In this document: piece by piece, positions 32,576 through 44,906 of the stretch
How the letters are laid out: each line of letters opens with the position of its first letter
Position numbering within the stretch: position 1 is the stretch's first letter
Assembly (NCBI GenBank): GCA_932294295.1
Contig: OW028584.1
Coordinates: 10,982,407-11,046,406, forward strand
DNA: 64,000 nt
From: Alitta virens
Lineage: Eukaryota; Annelida; Polychaeta; Phyllodocida; Nereididae
Direction of reading: 5' to 3'
Program-made: the position numbers and the translations under genes
The notes under the pieces: generated by a model
Database searches by the model: none
Seen by the model: only the letters and a program-made list of their open reading frames with translations
Told to the model about the DNA's origin: nothing

Positions 32576-33713
32576 GTGAAAAAAAAAATTCTACTGACAT
32601 GTCCACTAAGGTGCTGCGTACTTTCCTCTGTTCTTTAAAAAAGAAAAAAAAAAAGCCTTTGTTACAACATTGCAATTCAAATATCCACACAGTAGGGCAG
32701 CTAGGTCAGGCATTGACAGAATAGACCTCTGTTTCCACTCTTCTTGATGTGAATGCAAAATGTAGTTCTTTCGTGACAACAAATTGGTTCACTTTGATCT
32801 CCGCATTCGCTTAGGAGTACTTTTGTTCCCCCTTTTCAGCATATATAGCTTTTTTTACTGCATTCAGACCTAAGTGGTAATGCCACATGCGATTTTTCTT
32901 GTTAAAAGAGTAATTGCATGTTACAGTTGTTGTATCATAGATGCCTAAAAGTGCTGGAATTTACCTGTAGGTCAAACTGACACTAACTGCCTTGTACATT
33001 ATGTAAGCCCAGCAGTATATTTAGAATTCTCAAAAATAAGACCACACTTAGAAATCATTGATTTGGTCTTCATCTTATCATCAAGGTCCTGTTATTAGGA
33101 GAGACTAAGTTCAGTATCATGCTTCTCATAAGATGTTGGTTGGTTTAGAGACCCAACATAACAAGCTACGCAACATACTCTATTTATTCCCCAAAGAATA
33201 TCTTTATTGCCTCAGCATAGCCACAGGACAAATGAACCACAAGTTTAACATCTCAAGCGAACACAATCCAAATACCCCTTATATGATGAATAAATAAACG
33301 GCTTTCCATAAACCATATGGAACTACAGATGATTATGTGCTGGAATTCCCTTGTGGGCCATACACGAACATGTAAGCACAGCAAATAGCATTAATAAACC
33401 TATATTTAAAACATCTGAAGTAATATCTCCGAGTTCAATCAACATAAAGCTTTACAGCCTTCACCAGGGGGTTTCATTAGAGGTTTTATGAGGGACACAA
33501 CATGTCAATCTACTAAATTAAAGACAAACATGAAGAGCCATATTGTGAGATATGAAACGCTATGCATGGAATAATCATGGAGTTTTTATAGCGGAATCAT
33601 GTAAAACCTAAATATGCATGGCAGAACATGGTACTACTATTAATTAAATTATTTCAGTGCAGCACCACCGATGTTAATCGCATTCACTAACCATAACGAA
33701 ATTGCCTTTTAAG
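32576..33713. other. Stretch without a gene
   Basis: A worn S2-like SINE fragment may lie at about 33210-33290 (TTGCCTCAGCATAGCCACAG). Nothing else was recognised. Confidence 0.4.
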
Positions 33714-33927
33714 TGTAGGTTGTGTTGTGGTGGTGGTATTAGGGCTTTAAGTCCTGTATTTCTGCACCTGCTGGGCTAATTAGGACAGACAGGGACCATG
33801 GATATGAGATGGTGGATGAAACAGCCATCCAACTTAGGCTCGTCTGGGAATTGAACCCGGGACCCAGCGGTTGGCAGCCCAGCATGCTTCCACTAAGCTA
33901 GGCCCCCACCGCAAATGTAGGTTGTGT
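33714..33927 (-). mobile_element. SINE family S1, full copy with target duplications
   Basis: TGTAGGTTGTGT occurs exactly at 33714-33725 and 33916-33927. Between them, read on the minus strand, are an A-box-like TAGCTTAGTGGAAGC, a B-box GGTTCAATTCCC, and the S1 body. This is the best-preserved tRNA-derived SINE in the window and was mobilised by target-primed reverse transcription. Confidence 0.85.
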
Positions 33928-33939
33928 AGGCCTCATACT

Positions 33940-34000
33940 AATAACTCGAAGTTCAACCAGAGGCAGATGTAATGATGAGACAGGGCTCATCAGTGTAAAT
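33940..34000 (-). mobile_element. SINE tail fragment
   Basis: AGAGGCAGATGTAATGATGA matches the tail-proximal sequence at 51605 and 29487. Only the 3' part is present. Confidence 0.4.
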
Positions 34001-34269
34001 CAAATGTAAAGATCCAACACAAGATACAGCAAACAGAAAAGAATACAAGAGAACAAATAAATAAATAAAGTAATGAATAAAACTAATCCAAGCAGTTTGT
34101 TAAAATTAACAGTTATCTTGGAAAATATTTACGAATGAAATGCCCTCCACAGTAGCGGGTTGAACGCTGTTTCAAAGATACAATTCTACCACGAATAAGC
34201 CAAACCAACTAAAACATAAACGCTAAAAAACCATCTTTCTTTTCTCCCTCTGGACTTGGAGAGTTCCAC

Positions 34270-34490
34270 AGCAGATACAGCACGTGCAGGGGGTCAGGTG
34301 ATGCAAGAGGTCAGCTGAGGTCACGTGGGTCTCTGATCACGTGAGCAAATCACGTGCAATCACAGAAGAATATTAGTGGCTCTAGGGACAAGGGCCAAAC
34401 GTGCACTTGGCATGAATCTATTTCGTCATGTACAGCTTGGGGATATTGCTCACTTTCCCAAATGCAAAACGGTTACCATGGTAACATATT
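34270..34490. promoter_or_regulatory. Candidate regulatory cluster: four CACGTG boxes, a DR4 and an X-box
   Basis: CACGTG occurs at 34281, 34322, 34338 and 34351. AGGTCA-GCTG-AGGTCA (34308-34323) is an exact direct repeat with 4-bp spacing, the DR4 arrangement bound by some nuclear receptors. The palindromic RFX-like GTTACCATGGTAAC lies at 34472-34485. This density in AT-rich DNA is unlikely to be chance. No adjacent exon was recognised. Confidence 0.35.
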
Positions 34491-35427
34491 CAATGCAATA
34501 TGCTCCAGTATGGTGGATTGTTTTTAAGGAATGTGTGCTTTATCACATTGTTCCATAGGAATTATTGCCAGTTAGACTTAATGATATTTCTAGCAACTTC
34601 TACACAATTTTAAATAATGTGTTCAATCGGGGTTCTGAAATTCATGTATGGAGCTCTTGGAGTACTTGCGATGAAGAACTCTTGACATGCTCTGTTAATT
34701 CTTCAAGAGAAAAAAGCATTTCAACCCGTGTTTATAAGACAATATCCATGTATATATATTTTCATATATTACTATTATAACTAATTTTATTCTCCAAGTT
34801 AAGTCAACAAAATTGTATCCTGTTTTATCTATAAATACTAGGGCCTATACCTTTGCATTTTATTTTTGCAAAAAATAAAAATAAAAATTACAAATAAAAT
34901 CATTTGGTGTTTTAATATCATTTTTGAGGAATACAAGTGTAAAGGTTCACAGCATACATAAAATCAATATGTTCAACTTTTTTCTCTCGTGTGGCAGCTA
35001 CATACACTACAATAATGCCAATGCATATGACACAGCTGTTTATTGTCACAACACGTTTCCACGTAAAAACACAAAAATTATGTATCTTCACTTGTATTTC
35101 AGATTTTCGCCAACTCCAAGCAGCCTAATGCATTTATATTATGATACTGAAAACGGTTTTGTTGAACAACATAATGTGGTAATTTCAAAATAGGCCTTTT
35201 TGCGTGCAAATCTTTAGTATAATGGTGTTGTAAATTTCTGCATTGCACGTGAATACAATACTCGAATAACATTTAGTTGGCACTTGGTACTTACTGTTCA
35301 TGGTCCTGAATTTTGTTATTGGTTTTGAAAGTTAATATTGATCACTAACATCCAAAATCCATCTAATATCATCCTTGGTACACAGTTCATTTACATTAAT
35401 GATGAAGTGTTCTGATTTGAGATGTAC
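34491..35427. other. AT-rich stretch without a supported gene
   Basis: Several frames of 60-90 codons show no motif. A/T inverted repeat at about 34860-34885. Confidence 0.45.
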
Positions 35428-35850
35428 ATAATAATAATAATGAAATTTATAAAACGCTACTAATTTTTAAATAAAACATTATAGTGCGCTGTACAGGCAT
35501 TAAATATGATTTAAAAACGGTTTTAAAAAGGTGAGTCTTTAACAGTCTCTCAAAAACATTAAAATTGTCAGTATTTTGAATTTCATGGGGCAGTTAGTTC
35601 CACATCTTTGGCCCAAATGCTGAATGATCGTTCGGCTAATATGGATCTCTTCACCAACACCCAGGATGTAACGGGATGACTGTGATGAGCATGTGCAGCG
35701 AACAAAGTTCTTCAGCTTGATAAATTCACCTTAGATATGGTGATGCAACTTTGTGCAGACACTCGTGGACTATGCATAGGACTTTTTAGTCAACATGTTG
35801 TTTTATAGGAAGCCAGTGTAAGGACTTCAAGGCTTATTTAAAATTAAATA
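35428..35850. repeat. Old interspersed repeat starting ATAATAATAATGAAATTTAT
   Basis: The start resembles a dispersed repeat type seen in many invertebrate genomes, with a short ATA-type tail followed by a GTGAGTCTTTAACAGTCTCT and TTCCACATCTTTGGCCCAAA body. This is recalled from general familiarity and no second copy lies in the window, so confidence is limited. Confidence 0.35.
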
Positions 35851-36625
35851 CAATGCAAGAAAATGGTTGGAATCCAAACATCGGCAGTGGAAATAACGAG
35901 CTGTTTTTACTGCTTGTTCAATCAAACTGACTACACTGAGTCCAAGCAACCCACCACAACTGACTGTGTAACGTATGCAAGTGTGGACTCAAAGCAAGCA
36001 GTGAACTAGTGGATGAGGAGGGGGCCACTAAATCAAAATATATAAAACTTGCTGAGAACAGTCTGGCCCCCATTTAATCTTTGAGATCCTCCCTGAAATC
36101 CTCAATTATTTGGGCAAACAGCAAACTCAGGGATTGGCCAGAGCTTCTTATAACAGCATGACGTCACATCAACACTTTGATAAATCTCATGTTTGAAATG
36201 TAGTCAGTTCGATTGAATGCTCTATAACAGCCAAATGGTTTTAAAGTCGGACTTCTCAGATTACGACACAAATACAATTCCACTGTAAACATCCGTACAT
36301 ATTCTACACACATGATATAATTTCTTACAACCATCGCATATCAGCTGGCACCAGCCAATCTATGACATGCTGAAATGACCGCACCTAATGGTCAATTTCT
36401 GCACTGTGTGTTTAGCAGCATAACAGGTGGGTAATCGTGACAGCTATGGAGAAAAAGGTCATATGTGATTCCAAAACGTTTCTTGCGGGGAACAAATTAA
36501 TCTGCACATTTAGGACGATATGATGACCCAAATATGTGGTACTGCAGATGTACCCATTATGCTCTGAACCTCAACATCACTGTTAACCAAGACATGTCAA
36601 AAACCCAAAATTACTAGATATGTGG

Positions 36626-36798
36626 CAGTGCTAGCGTTCAAGTAAGCACAAAAAAACTGCTGGTCCCAAGGACCAGCTGTGTAGAAAAGCTGCTGGTCCT
36701 TGAGCAAACCTGCCGATCCCTACCAGGCCATAACATTAGCCTTTCATTCAGACCTGCCGGTCCCCAGGAAGTCATCAAACCCTTATTTCGAACACTGC
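36626..36798. mobile_element. Short TIR element, CAGTGTTCGAA type
   Basis: The right end CTTATTTCGAACACTG is imperfectly inverted at the left end (CAGTGCTAGCGTTCAAGTAAG). Internal CTGGTCC/GGACCAG and CTGCCGGTCC blocks mirror. CAGTGTTCGAA-type ends are known from hAT-like elements. Confidence 0.5.
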
Positions 36799-36946
36799 CA
36801 TATATATGACAACCCTTAGTCAGTTTAGCGACTCTTTGTTTAGAGTGCTGCTTTCTGAGAAAAAATAAATACTGAGATTAATTAAAATTCTAAGTCCTCA
36901 CAGCTATGAATGGCGAAATCGTTGCATAATATTAAACAATAGGCCC

Positions 36947-37010
36947 AAATGATCTCAAATGATCTCAAAGGATCTCAAATGATCTCAAATGATCTCTAAG
37001 GATATCAAAG
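36947..37010. repeat. 10-bp tandem repeat
   Basis: Six near-identical units of AAATGATCTC with AAGGATCTC variants. Confidence 0.85.
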
Positions 37011-37296
37011 AATGCCTGTCTTAATTACAAACAGGGCCTAAAATTAAGGCCAAAGCAAGGGTTGACAATGTTAATGCAATGTAATTTCAACACCTTGGTC
37101 TTGTTCGCAGTTGTCAAATTTCAAATTCAGAACTTCACACCAAAAAACTGTTGTATAATGCAAAACGTTTTTGGTATATAATAGAACTTGCATTATAAGA
37201 AAAACTTAACCTCGCACATAATATATACTATGTTCCATATGAGCACAGCATCAATCCAATCAATAACACCTAAGTGCCACCTAAAGTAATTTTCAC

Positions 37297-37701
37297 TACA
37301 GTTAGTTTCATATTAAAAACGGCCTGTCAAATTGAACCTAGACAAAGCTAGACAACTTCTGCTGTACGATGCTGCCTGCCACTAAATAGAACTGCCTGGA
37401 TATAGCTGGCTACTCAAAGCTGCATCTAAAAGTATATGCAGCATCATCTGGTGCATAAGTTGAGATTTATGCATATTTGTAATTTTCTTGTTAAAAAGAT
37501 GCATGTCACTTGCACGTATATTTATGATATATTAGCTGATTACATTTACCAAGGGATATATTTTTTCAGTGGCGGTAGTCATAAGCTGACTATATAAGCT
37601 AGGAGTGGACAGAAGCAGCTGGCTTTAGTCAGTTATAGCTACAGCCAGGAATAGGTTGCTAAAACTTTCTATAGTCCACCATATTTTATGAAAATAACTG
37701 T
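37297..37701 (-). mobile_element. MITE family M4, copy 4 (long form)
   Basis: Ends TACAGTTAGTTTCAT and ATGAAAATAACTGT. At 405 bp it is longer than the 277-bp form because it carries the GCATCATCTGGTGCATAA and TTTTCTTGTTAAAAAGATGC segment shared with 30060-30552 and 32214-32442. Confidence 0.85.
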
Positions 37702-38849
37702 CGCTTCATGATAACCACATTATATTATCCAGTACTGGATGTCAATTCTAGGTTACAAGAAAAAATTGAAACATGCATTACCCACACACCATTATCAGAT
37801 AATGACAGATATATTACTATTATCACCAACCAAATGCAATTACCTAAGAGCCAAAAATTGACACCTACCGTCATCATGATAGTTATTGACAACATTTAAA
37901 TTGGTGTATTTAGCCTGAACTGAGTATGCAGGAGCCATGATGTACACTGCGCAATCTTGTTATAAGCAGCTCTATAATAAAATTTGGCCCATCAATAATT
38001 TAGTGTTATGCCATACGTGAGGCATGAATTTTAGTTATGCTTGGCTTGAGGTGATGTTGTGTGCCAACAGGCATTTGTTGTGGTTGAGAATGCACCATTT
38101 ATTCAACAAATTTTCCACATTTTCGGAAGCCAGACAGTCCATGTTAGTGACATGGTGTGAAAAGGTTACTCTGACAGGCACACACTAGAGTTGAAATACA
38201 AAATAACAAATAATTGTGCCTAGAAAATAAGTCATTTCAACAACAAGGTTTCTATTTTTAACTTTAATCGGCTTACCTTTCCAATAGATAGATACAATGA
38301 CGCGGACAACCAAGTGTCCATTGATGGTGTCTAAGCTTGGGTAAGTAAGCCCCAACCCACGGTGTATATATGTGCAACACATTGCAGACTACTAGCCTTA
38401 TCATCTCATATTTGTCATTGTCAGTATTTCGTATACAAAAATTGACAATATATATTTCTTAACACAAGTACAGGTGGGTATTCTACACATTGTTCTGCAA
38501 CGTAAACATTTAAAATTATTTCCTTGTTTCTTCTAATGCTTATTTCAAATTTCCAAGAAGATGTAAATTACTAATACAGATTTTGCTATCTGCCGGACAT
38601 CCCACTATTGAAATGCCCCAGGTGAAGCTATCCAATTAGCAGCCATCGATGTCAACCTTTAACTACAACAATGCATTGATGAAATTAAATGTCAGGAAGT
38701 GCAATTGCAGCATTATGCTACTGTTCATCTCACATTTATGAAGTATGCATAGCATTGCATGCACTAGCAGACAATTTCCACTTATATACTTTTTTTGTTT
38801 GACTTTCAAACTTCAGTTAATAACCAGGGTCTCTATATGCCATAGAACC
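37702..38849. other. AT-rich stretch without recognisable features
   Basis: No gene or shared repeat recognised. Confidence 0.45.
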
Positions 38850-39128
38850 TACAGTTAGTTTCATTTAAAACGGCCCGTCAAATTGAACCTAGCCAAAGCT
38901 GTCATAGCTGGCTACTCAAAATTGGATCTAAAAGCACATTTATGTTTATAATATATCAGATTGATTTCTTACATTTACCAGTGTTCACACTTTTCTGGTG
39001 ATAAACGTAAGCTGACGATTAGCTATTGAAGTGGGCAGAACCAGCTTGCTTTATCATGTTTAGACCACAGTCAGGTATAGGCCGCAACAGCCGTCTAGAG
39101 TCAACCGTTTTTTATGAAACTAACTGTA
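38850..39128 (-). mobile_element. MITE family M4, copy 5 (short form)
   Basis: Both ends are intact: TACAGTTAGTTTCAT (38850) and ATGAAACTAACTGTA (ending 39128). It is 279 bp. The terminal TA on each side suits a TA target duplication of the Tc1/mariner kind. Confidence 0.9.
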
Positions 39129-39337
39129 TGGCTATCCAGGCCTTGTAATTGTATTGCATTGCATCATTTTGTCTCCATGCTTCTTGTTTAAAGAACAGAC
39201 AACTTATACAAAAAGATGCCAGAGCAGAGGACCAGGCTTGGAGTCGACACCATGTTACATATTTACCCCATGATAGATGATAGATGGATGTGGAAAGTGC
39301 AGGCCTCTATCGAGGGTTGATTGATGACAAGAGAGAG

Positions 39338-39541
39338 TCCACCCATGTTACACCTTTACCCCATGGGTGAGATATTTTACTTGCCTCAGCAAAGACACAG
39401 TACATGCAACTGCCACTTAAACGTCTCACCCGAACGACATCCAGATAGGATTTTGCTCTTGAAGAGTGCCCGGGCCTGGGATTGAACCCGTGTCCTTCAG
39501 AGGAGCAGGTAAGTGTCTTACACCTAGACCACCCAGCTGCC
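39338..39541 (-). mobile_element. SINE family S2, best copy
   Basis: Read on the minus strand: A-box-like TGGTCTAGGTGTAAGAC, B-box GGTTCAATCCC, then GGGCACTCTTCAAGAGC, ATGTCGTTCGGGTGAGACG and GTAACATGG near the 3' end. The stretch 39245-39290 repeats the 3' portion (ACCATGTTACA, TTTACCCCATG), so a second truncated tail precedes it. Confidence 0.75.
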
Positions 39542-39544
39542 ATG

Positions 39545-39722
39545 AGCAGGGTCTTTTACTTGTGCCAGCATCGCACAAAGCACTTTTAATTTAAAACATC
39601 AATGTCTAATTTGAAGGACTCCAAAGGTGAGATAGAGCTAATGAAGTGTTCCCAGGCAAGAAATCAAATCCAAGAGCATACACAGAGAGCCGAGGCTTTG
39701 ACCACTATACCACGCAACACAC
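39545..39722 (-). mobile_element. Worn tRNA-like SINE next to the S2 copy
   Basis: Read on the minus strand, GCGTGGTATAGTGGTCAAAGC is A-box-like. The B box is degenerate. It sits end to end with the S2 copy, in the same orientation. Confidence 0.45.
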
Positions 39723-40373
39723 AAATAATACCCGGAGACTACTAAGTTCATGAATATAACACGGTTTGCATGGGAGCTAACTCAAGGTCAGGCAAGTTAT
39801 CAACAGCCGCTACATCCTTCTATCAAAGTTTCTGCCATTGTCAATAAAGCACATTCATTCTACACCATACGATAGAGTCTCTTTGGACATCTTCAGTCCC
39901 AAGAGATAACACCGCTATCAATGGATGCAATTATCACTGATGGGAGGCAGTGATGCAAAGCAAAGTGACAATGACTATAGACGGTGCTTGTGATACTGAT
40001 GGGGTGATACTGACACTGATGTAGCGATACTGACACTTGTGGTGTGATGAGAAGGCGTTATCTGTCTCCTCCCGGTGTCGAGAGCCTTTGTGTGTGCTCG
40101 AGCATTGTGATGACAGAAACAATACCTACAGGAGAGGAACAGACAAATACAAGAACAAAGCAATACAGAGTATGAGGGAAACGTAGAGGAAAACAAAGAA
40201 AAGTGAGATGTGTGAAACATTTGATGGATATAGAAGATGAAACGGACAGAAATATCAGGTACAGCAGCAGGGTATTATATCAATCAATAATGAAACGGTT
40301 TGCGCATGAAACATTTTAACTGCTTTCCATTATGATACATTACACTGAAGCAGCAACAAGCCGAAGCTAGCCA
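39723..40373. other. Stretch without a gene
   Basis: A small degenerate repeat of GATACTGA(C/T) units lies at 39990-40045. Confidence 0.45.
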
Positions 40374-40650
40374 TACAGTTAGTTTCATAAAATACAGTCG
40401 ATTCTAGCTGTCTGTAGCAACCTGTACCTGGCTGTGGTCTAAACATGCTAAAGCCAGCTGCTTCTATCCACTTCTATAGCTCATAATTGACTTATTTCTA
40501 TCACCAGACAAATATAAACGTTGGTAAATGCAAGAAATTAAGCTAATATATCATAAATATGTACTTTTAGATTCGGTTTTGAGTACCCAACTATGACAGC
40601 TTTGTCTAGTTTCAATTTGATAGGCTGCTTTTTTTATGAACCTAACTGTA
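40374..40650 (+). mobile_element. MITE family M4, copy 6 (short form)
   Basis: TACAGTTAGTTTCATAAAAT at the left, TATGAACCTAACTGTA at the right, 277 bp. It aligns over its length with copies 2 and 5. Confidence 0.9.
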
Positions 40651-41063
40651 GCTAACTGGAGATAACTAACTGCTGGCTGAACTGAAATCCATCACAAAAA
40701 CAAAATCTCATTACAACTGTTTAATCACAAATGCCCTCCAATCGTATACCAATTGTGATGTGGCTCTACAACTTACAAAATTGTAATCTGTAAATCATGA
40801 TGGGGTACTTCAGTTATAGCTGCGAGCAAAGCAGTGTAGCCGGAATCTATATCATTTGGTCTGCTGGAAGGCAAGAGAGTGTTTAGCAGAGGTCTATCTC
40901 AGTCTAACTTGTGAAAGAAGGAACATTAGAGATGAGTTATACTGTAAAGACAAAAGGAAATATTTTACACCACCCATTAGGATATCAACAATCTAGACTA
41001 CTGAAAATCAGCTAAAAGGAAGAAGACTATATTTATGTCAGTACATAGTTTCCTAAAAAGCAC

Positions 41064-41099
41064 TATCATCATCATCATCATCAGCAGCAGCAGCAGCAG
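41064..41099. repeat. Compound ATC/AGC microsatellite
   Basis: Consecutive ATC units followed by consecutive AGC units. Confidence 0.9.
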
Positions 41100-42853
41100 A
41101 TTTGAAGCCCATTATTCGCAGCCAGAGACAGAAACTGGCCCAATCATCTTAATGAACTAATAGCTGGGACACAGTGAACATTCATCTGAGGCAACATCAA
41201 AGACCATATAAGGCATTGAAAGAGAGAGATGAGAAACACAAGACAGGCAATAAGACAATAAGTCTCCACACAGCTCCCATTGTCTTTTGTGCTCTGTCGA
41301 TTTGACTGTAAGGAATCACCGTTATAAGTCTTTTGGATGTTTTTTTTGTGTCTTTTTTTTTTTTGGTCGTCATCTTCCTTAAACAAGAAACATAGCGCCT
41401 GGATTCTTATACCAACCATTTTGCAGTCGCTTGAGAGATTAAGACTGTTGGCAGACTGAATTTGTTCTCCGTTTCTTTCCTGTTTCTCTGTTGTAGGAAA
41501 GTGATATGTACAATGGAATAGAACAATTTTGACTGCCTTTATGAAATCTTAACATCAAATAGGCCCTCCCAGAAACACCGCAACAGTAAGAATATACTGA
41601 ATTGGGCCAAAATTGAGAAATCCTTACAGTAAATTGGTGTTAGTAGTGAGGTGCTTTTATGGTGGGATTCCACTAAACTAGTACAGTATCAAGTAAATAT
41701 ATTCAACTTGATTTTATATATTCATCAATTTAATTTGTATGGCTTTAGAAGGAACATTCGGACAAGATGAAAACGTCGTATTACTAATATATAAACAGTG
41801 CAGTCATCACTAAAAACATGAAAAAAATGAGAAAAAGAGATGTAAAAATAGAAAACAAATTCAGACTGCATGACACTTGATTGCACTCTGAATTGCGCCA
41901 TGACAGAGATATGCTGTTAGGGAAGCCATTTCAGGGATGTTCAGGGTCAGTATGTTATCCGTTTTCAGCATTTTCAGTCCTGTTTCCATGGCAACTGAGC
42001 AGTTCCACATAATGAGTCCCGTGTGGCTATCCGCGTGACATGTCCTGTCACATGACCCCTTGACCTCTGACATCACTCTGGACAGGAAGGTCAAAGAAAA
42101 GTCACCTAAGTCCAGAAATATTCATGACTATCATTAAAAGTGGTGATATTGCCGTGCTGGCTTCACTTGAGTGTAAACCTGAGTCATTATAATGATTATT
42201 AATGAAATGATGTAAATAAACTAAATGAATTTAAGTTCACTCCTAAATATACCAATATATTACATTATTCGTTACAAATGTGCGAGTTCATACATTAATT
42301 AAAAGAGGCTTATGTTTTTCTTGTCATTTGGCTACCTTAATTGTGTGACCTTCGTTTTGGAATTGCATGAAATTAGGTAAAATAAACACGAGGGAGCTAT
42401 ACTTAATTATATCCATGACCTTGCAGAAAAAAGAATGCTTGAGGGTGGCCTAATACTTCTCGAGTTTTTGCATAGTATAATAGAATGACAGTAGGTCTAC
42501 ATCAAAAGACCTGTTCACGTATATCGATACGTACTTTTGCTCGGTCTAAATTAAAGTCAATTTGGCCGTGTAATTCTTACCAAAGAATCTGGCCATCAAA
42601 ACAACATATACTGGTTTTAATAAGGTGATCTACTTGTGAGGTAAAAAAAAACATTTTATCCATGTGGGAACAAAGTTAAAATGATTTTGAAAACATGTTC
42701 TCGTGGAATTTATAGCATAAAAGTATCCATTTTGAATTTAATGTAAACAAACATTCAGTGCAGAGGTCTTGGTAGTTACCACATGTCCTGAAGCAATGAG
42801 GTCACATGTCAATCCACTAATATCCCACAATTCCCACATCCGGGACCTTGAGG
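41100..42853. other. Stretch without a supported gene
   Basis: Frames at 41144-41419 and 41861-42094 (minus strand) show no motif or acceptor. Nothing else was recognised. Confidence 0.45.
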
Positions 42854-42867
42854 AGGTCACGTGACCT
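42854..42867. promoter_or_regulatory. Perfect palindrome AGGTCACGTGACCT
   Basis: A 14-bp perfect palindrome centred on CACGTG, the kind of site bound by bHLH-zip factors. Four CACGTG boxes also cluster at 34.3 kb and another palindrome lies at 57182. Confidence 0.3.
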
Positions 42868-43660
42868 TTAATAAGAGCACAGCAGCGCCCCTGTTGATGA
42901 GACATGTCATCACTGAGTGGATTTATGACAGAAATAGATTGAACGTTCTCATATGACCATGCAGTGAGTATTGATTGGTCAGAACGTAACGTTATGCAAA
43001 TGAGGACATACTTTATGTTAATGACCATAAAATGAATGTAGCCAAATGCACACGGCATATTATCAGTCACATTGCATATTGCCATCTAATGCCAAGGGAA
43101 GTAAGAATCAATGAAACTAACAGGTTTCTTAATGATTAATCATTTTTATCATCCATAAATTTCCATTAGCTCTTCCTGTCATTTTTCTCATTTTGAGGCA
43201 AGATTCATACCAGCAGCAGCCGAGTAGTCTTTCATCTATCACTTGCATGTATACATCTTTGTTTACAGTATCATTCATTCACTGCGCTAAATCCAAATTA
43301 TGTTGCCCTGGGTCATTTATTTAAAGTTTCAAAAGTTCAAAAACCATTCATCCCAACTTTTGTCGTCACATCCACCCATTTCATGCTATTTTTTGGACAT
43401 TTTTTCATTCTTATCTACACACTCGTCCTTGCACAAAATCATTGCTTTGACCACATACTTGGAGCATCAGTCATATAAGCATTTAAGCGATCTTTATACA
43501 CTGTGCTATAGGACCACTTATCGATGCCTATTTTAACTGAGTTCTCCTTATCAAGCTGGCACAGACCTTCTCCATTGACACCTCCCTGAATTACACCCGC
43601 TAAGCCTTGGGGTTCTACTTGGTTCTTATGTACGGTTCTTCAAGAGGGAGCTCATACGTT

Positions 43661-44067
43661 TTGGAGTTGGGTGAAGTGGTTAAGGAGTTTGTCTGCCAAC
43701 CGTAAGGTTGTGAGCTCGAACCCCCAACAATGGAATGGAAGGAGCTGGGCAGATCCTTTGCAACTTCCAGTCTTCCGCCTACATTGCATATTGTCCAGCT
43801 CTGCTGAAGGTCCCGGCCAGCTCTGCTGAAGGTCCCGGCCAGCTCTGCTGAAGGTCCCGGCCAGCTCTGCTGAAGGTCCCGGGTTCGAATCCGGGCCCAG
43901 GCGTACTTCATGAGCTAAATCCCAGATGGATGTTGATCACATGAGGCGTCAAATTGGAGGCGCCTTGTAGTCAGTGTCTATGCTGAGGCAAGTAAAGTAC
44001 CCCACTCATAGACTAAATTTGTAACATGGTGTTGACTCAAAGCCTTATCATCTCATCATTTTTTTCT
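43661..44067 (+). mobile_element. SINE with two tRNA-like heads and an internal tandem array
   Basis: The first head has AGTGGTTAAGGAG and B-box-like TGAGCTCGAACCC. Then come four 22-bp tandem units (43795-43882), a second B box (GGTTCGAATCC), and an S2-like body ending AACATGGTGTTGACTCAAAG and CTTATCATCTCATCATT. The dimeric head suggests fusion of two tRNA-related units. Confidence 0.75.
43795..43882 (+). repeat. Four 22-bp tandem units
   Basis: CCAGCTCTGCTGAAGGTCCC + GG repeated exactly four times without substitutions, so the amplification is recent. Confidence 0.95.
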
Positions 44068-44608
44068 CCCTCTGGCAGCTAGTCATATAAGCTGACTACG
44101 CTTGAGACCCAGTACCATTGAGACAAAGACATAGACATAGCGACAACACAAGATCACATTTGCGTTCTATACCACTGGTATTACATTGCTCTTATCCGCT
44201 TTAGTGGACGTTCGTTCCAGGTCAAAGGTTCGGAAGAGCCTGCCAGACTGCCAGATAATTAACGTTAATGTAACAGATATGGCAAAATACGATTATTTTT
44301 TTGTCTTTTGTAATTGTCAACAGTGTATGAAGTAGAGAACTTTATCCCCATCATCAAGTCATCATGAATATATCTGCCCCTGGCAACTGGTCGTTTAAAG
44401 AAACAGAATCCACTTTGACACAACAGTTCATTGTGGATACAACTGCAAACACAAATATTGGTATTATATTTGAATTTTTTTTTTACTGTACTAGAACTAA
44501 AACCTAATCCAGGATCCAGAATATGACTTGAATCGTCTATAAAACAAAATAAATCCTCGTCAATTTGCTTCGATTTTAAATAGTTTTTAAACAAACAACC
44601 AAACAAAC
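44068..44608. other. Stretch without recognisable features
   Basis: A 113-codon minus-strand frame (44265-44606) has no motif. Not called. Confidence 0.4.
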
Positions 44609-44906
44609 AATAGTCTTTTCACTGAACAGCCTTGAATTGAACATGACATAAGTCTTTCTTCTCCTCTTATTACTCATTTTGCTTTTCAGACAAAGATTAT
44701 AAAATTACTCAGGGAAATAACTAAAATCAACTGAATAATAAGATGTCAAATATACATAAAAATGCACTCAAAATACTGCTGCAAGGATGCACTTAGCTTC
44801 AGCGAATCAGTCAAGGACGGGAACTTTTTCAGCCAATAAAATTGCAGTACTCTGTCATAGCCACCAGGTGGAAATATAGAGAACCCTTCCTTGAAAATGC
44901 ACTATT
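44609..44906 (-). mobile_element. MITE family M3, copy 3
   Basis: Inverted relative to copies 1 and 2: AATAGTCTTTTCACTGAACAG at the left, GAAAATGCACTATT at the right. The CTCF-like CCACCAGGTGG lies at 44861-44871. Confidence 0.85.

Noticed and set aside
43661..43726. A genuine tRNA gene
   Set aside because: A and B boxes are present but the acceptor stem does not pair, and SINE body sequence follows.
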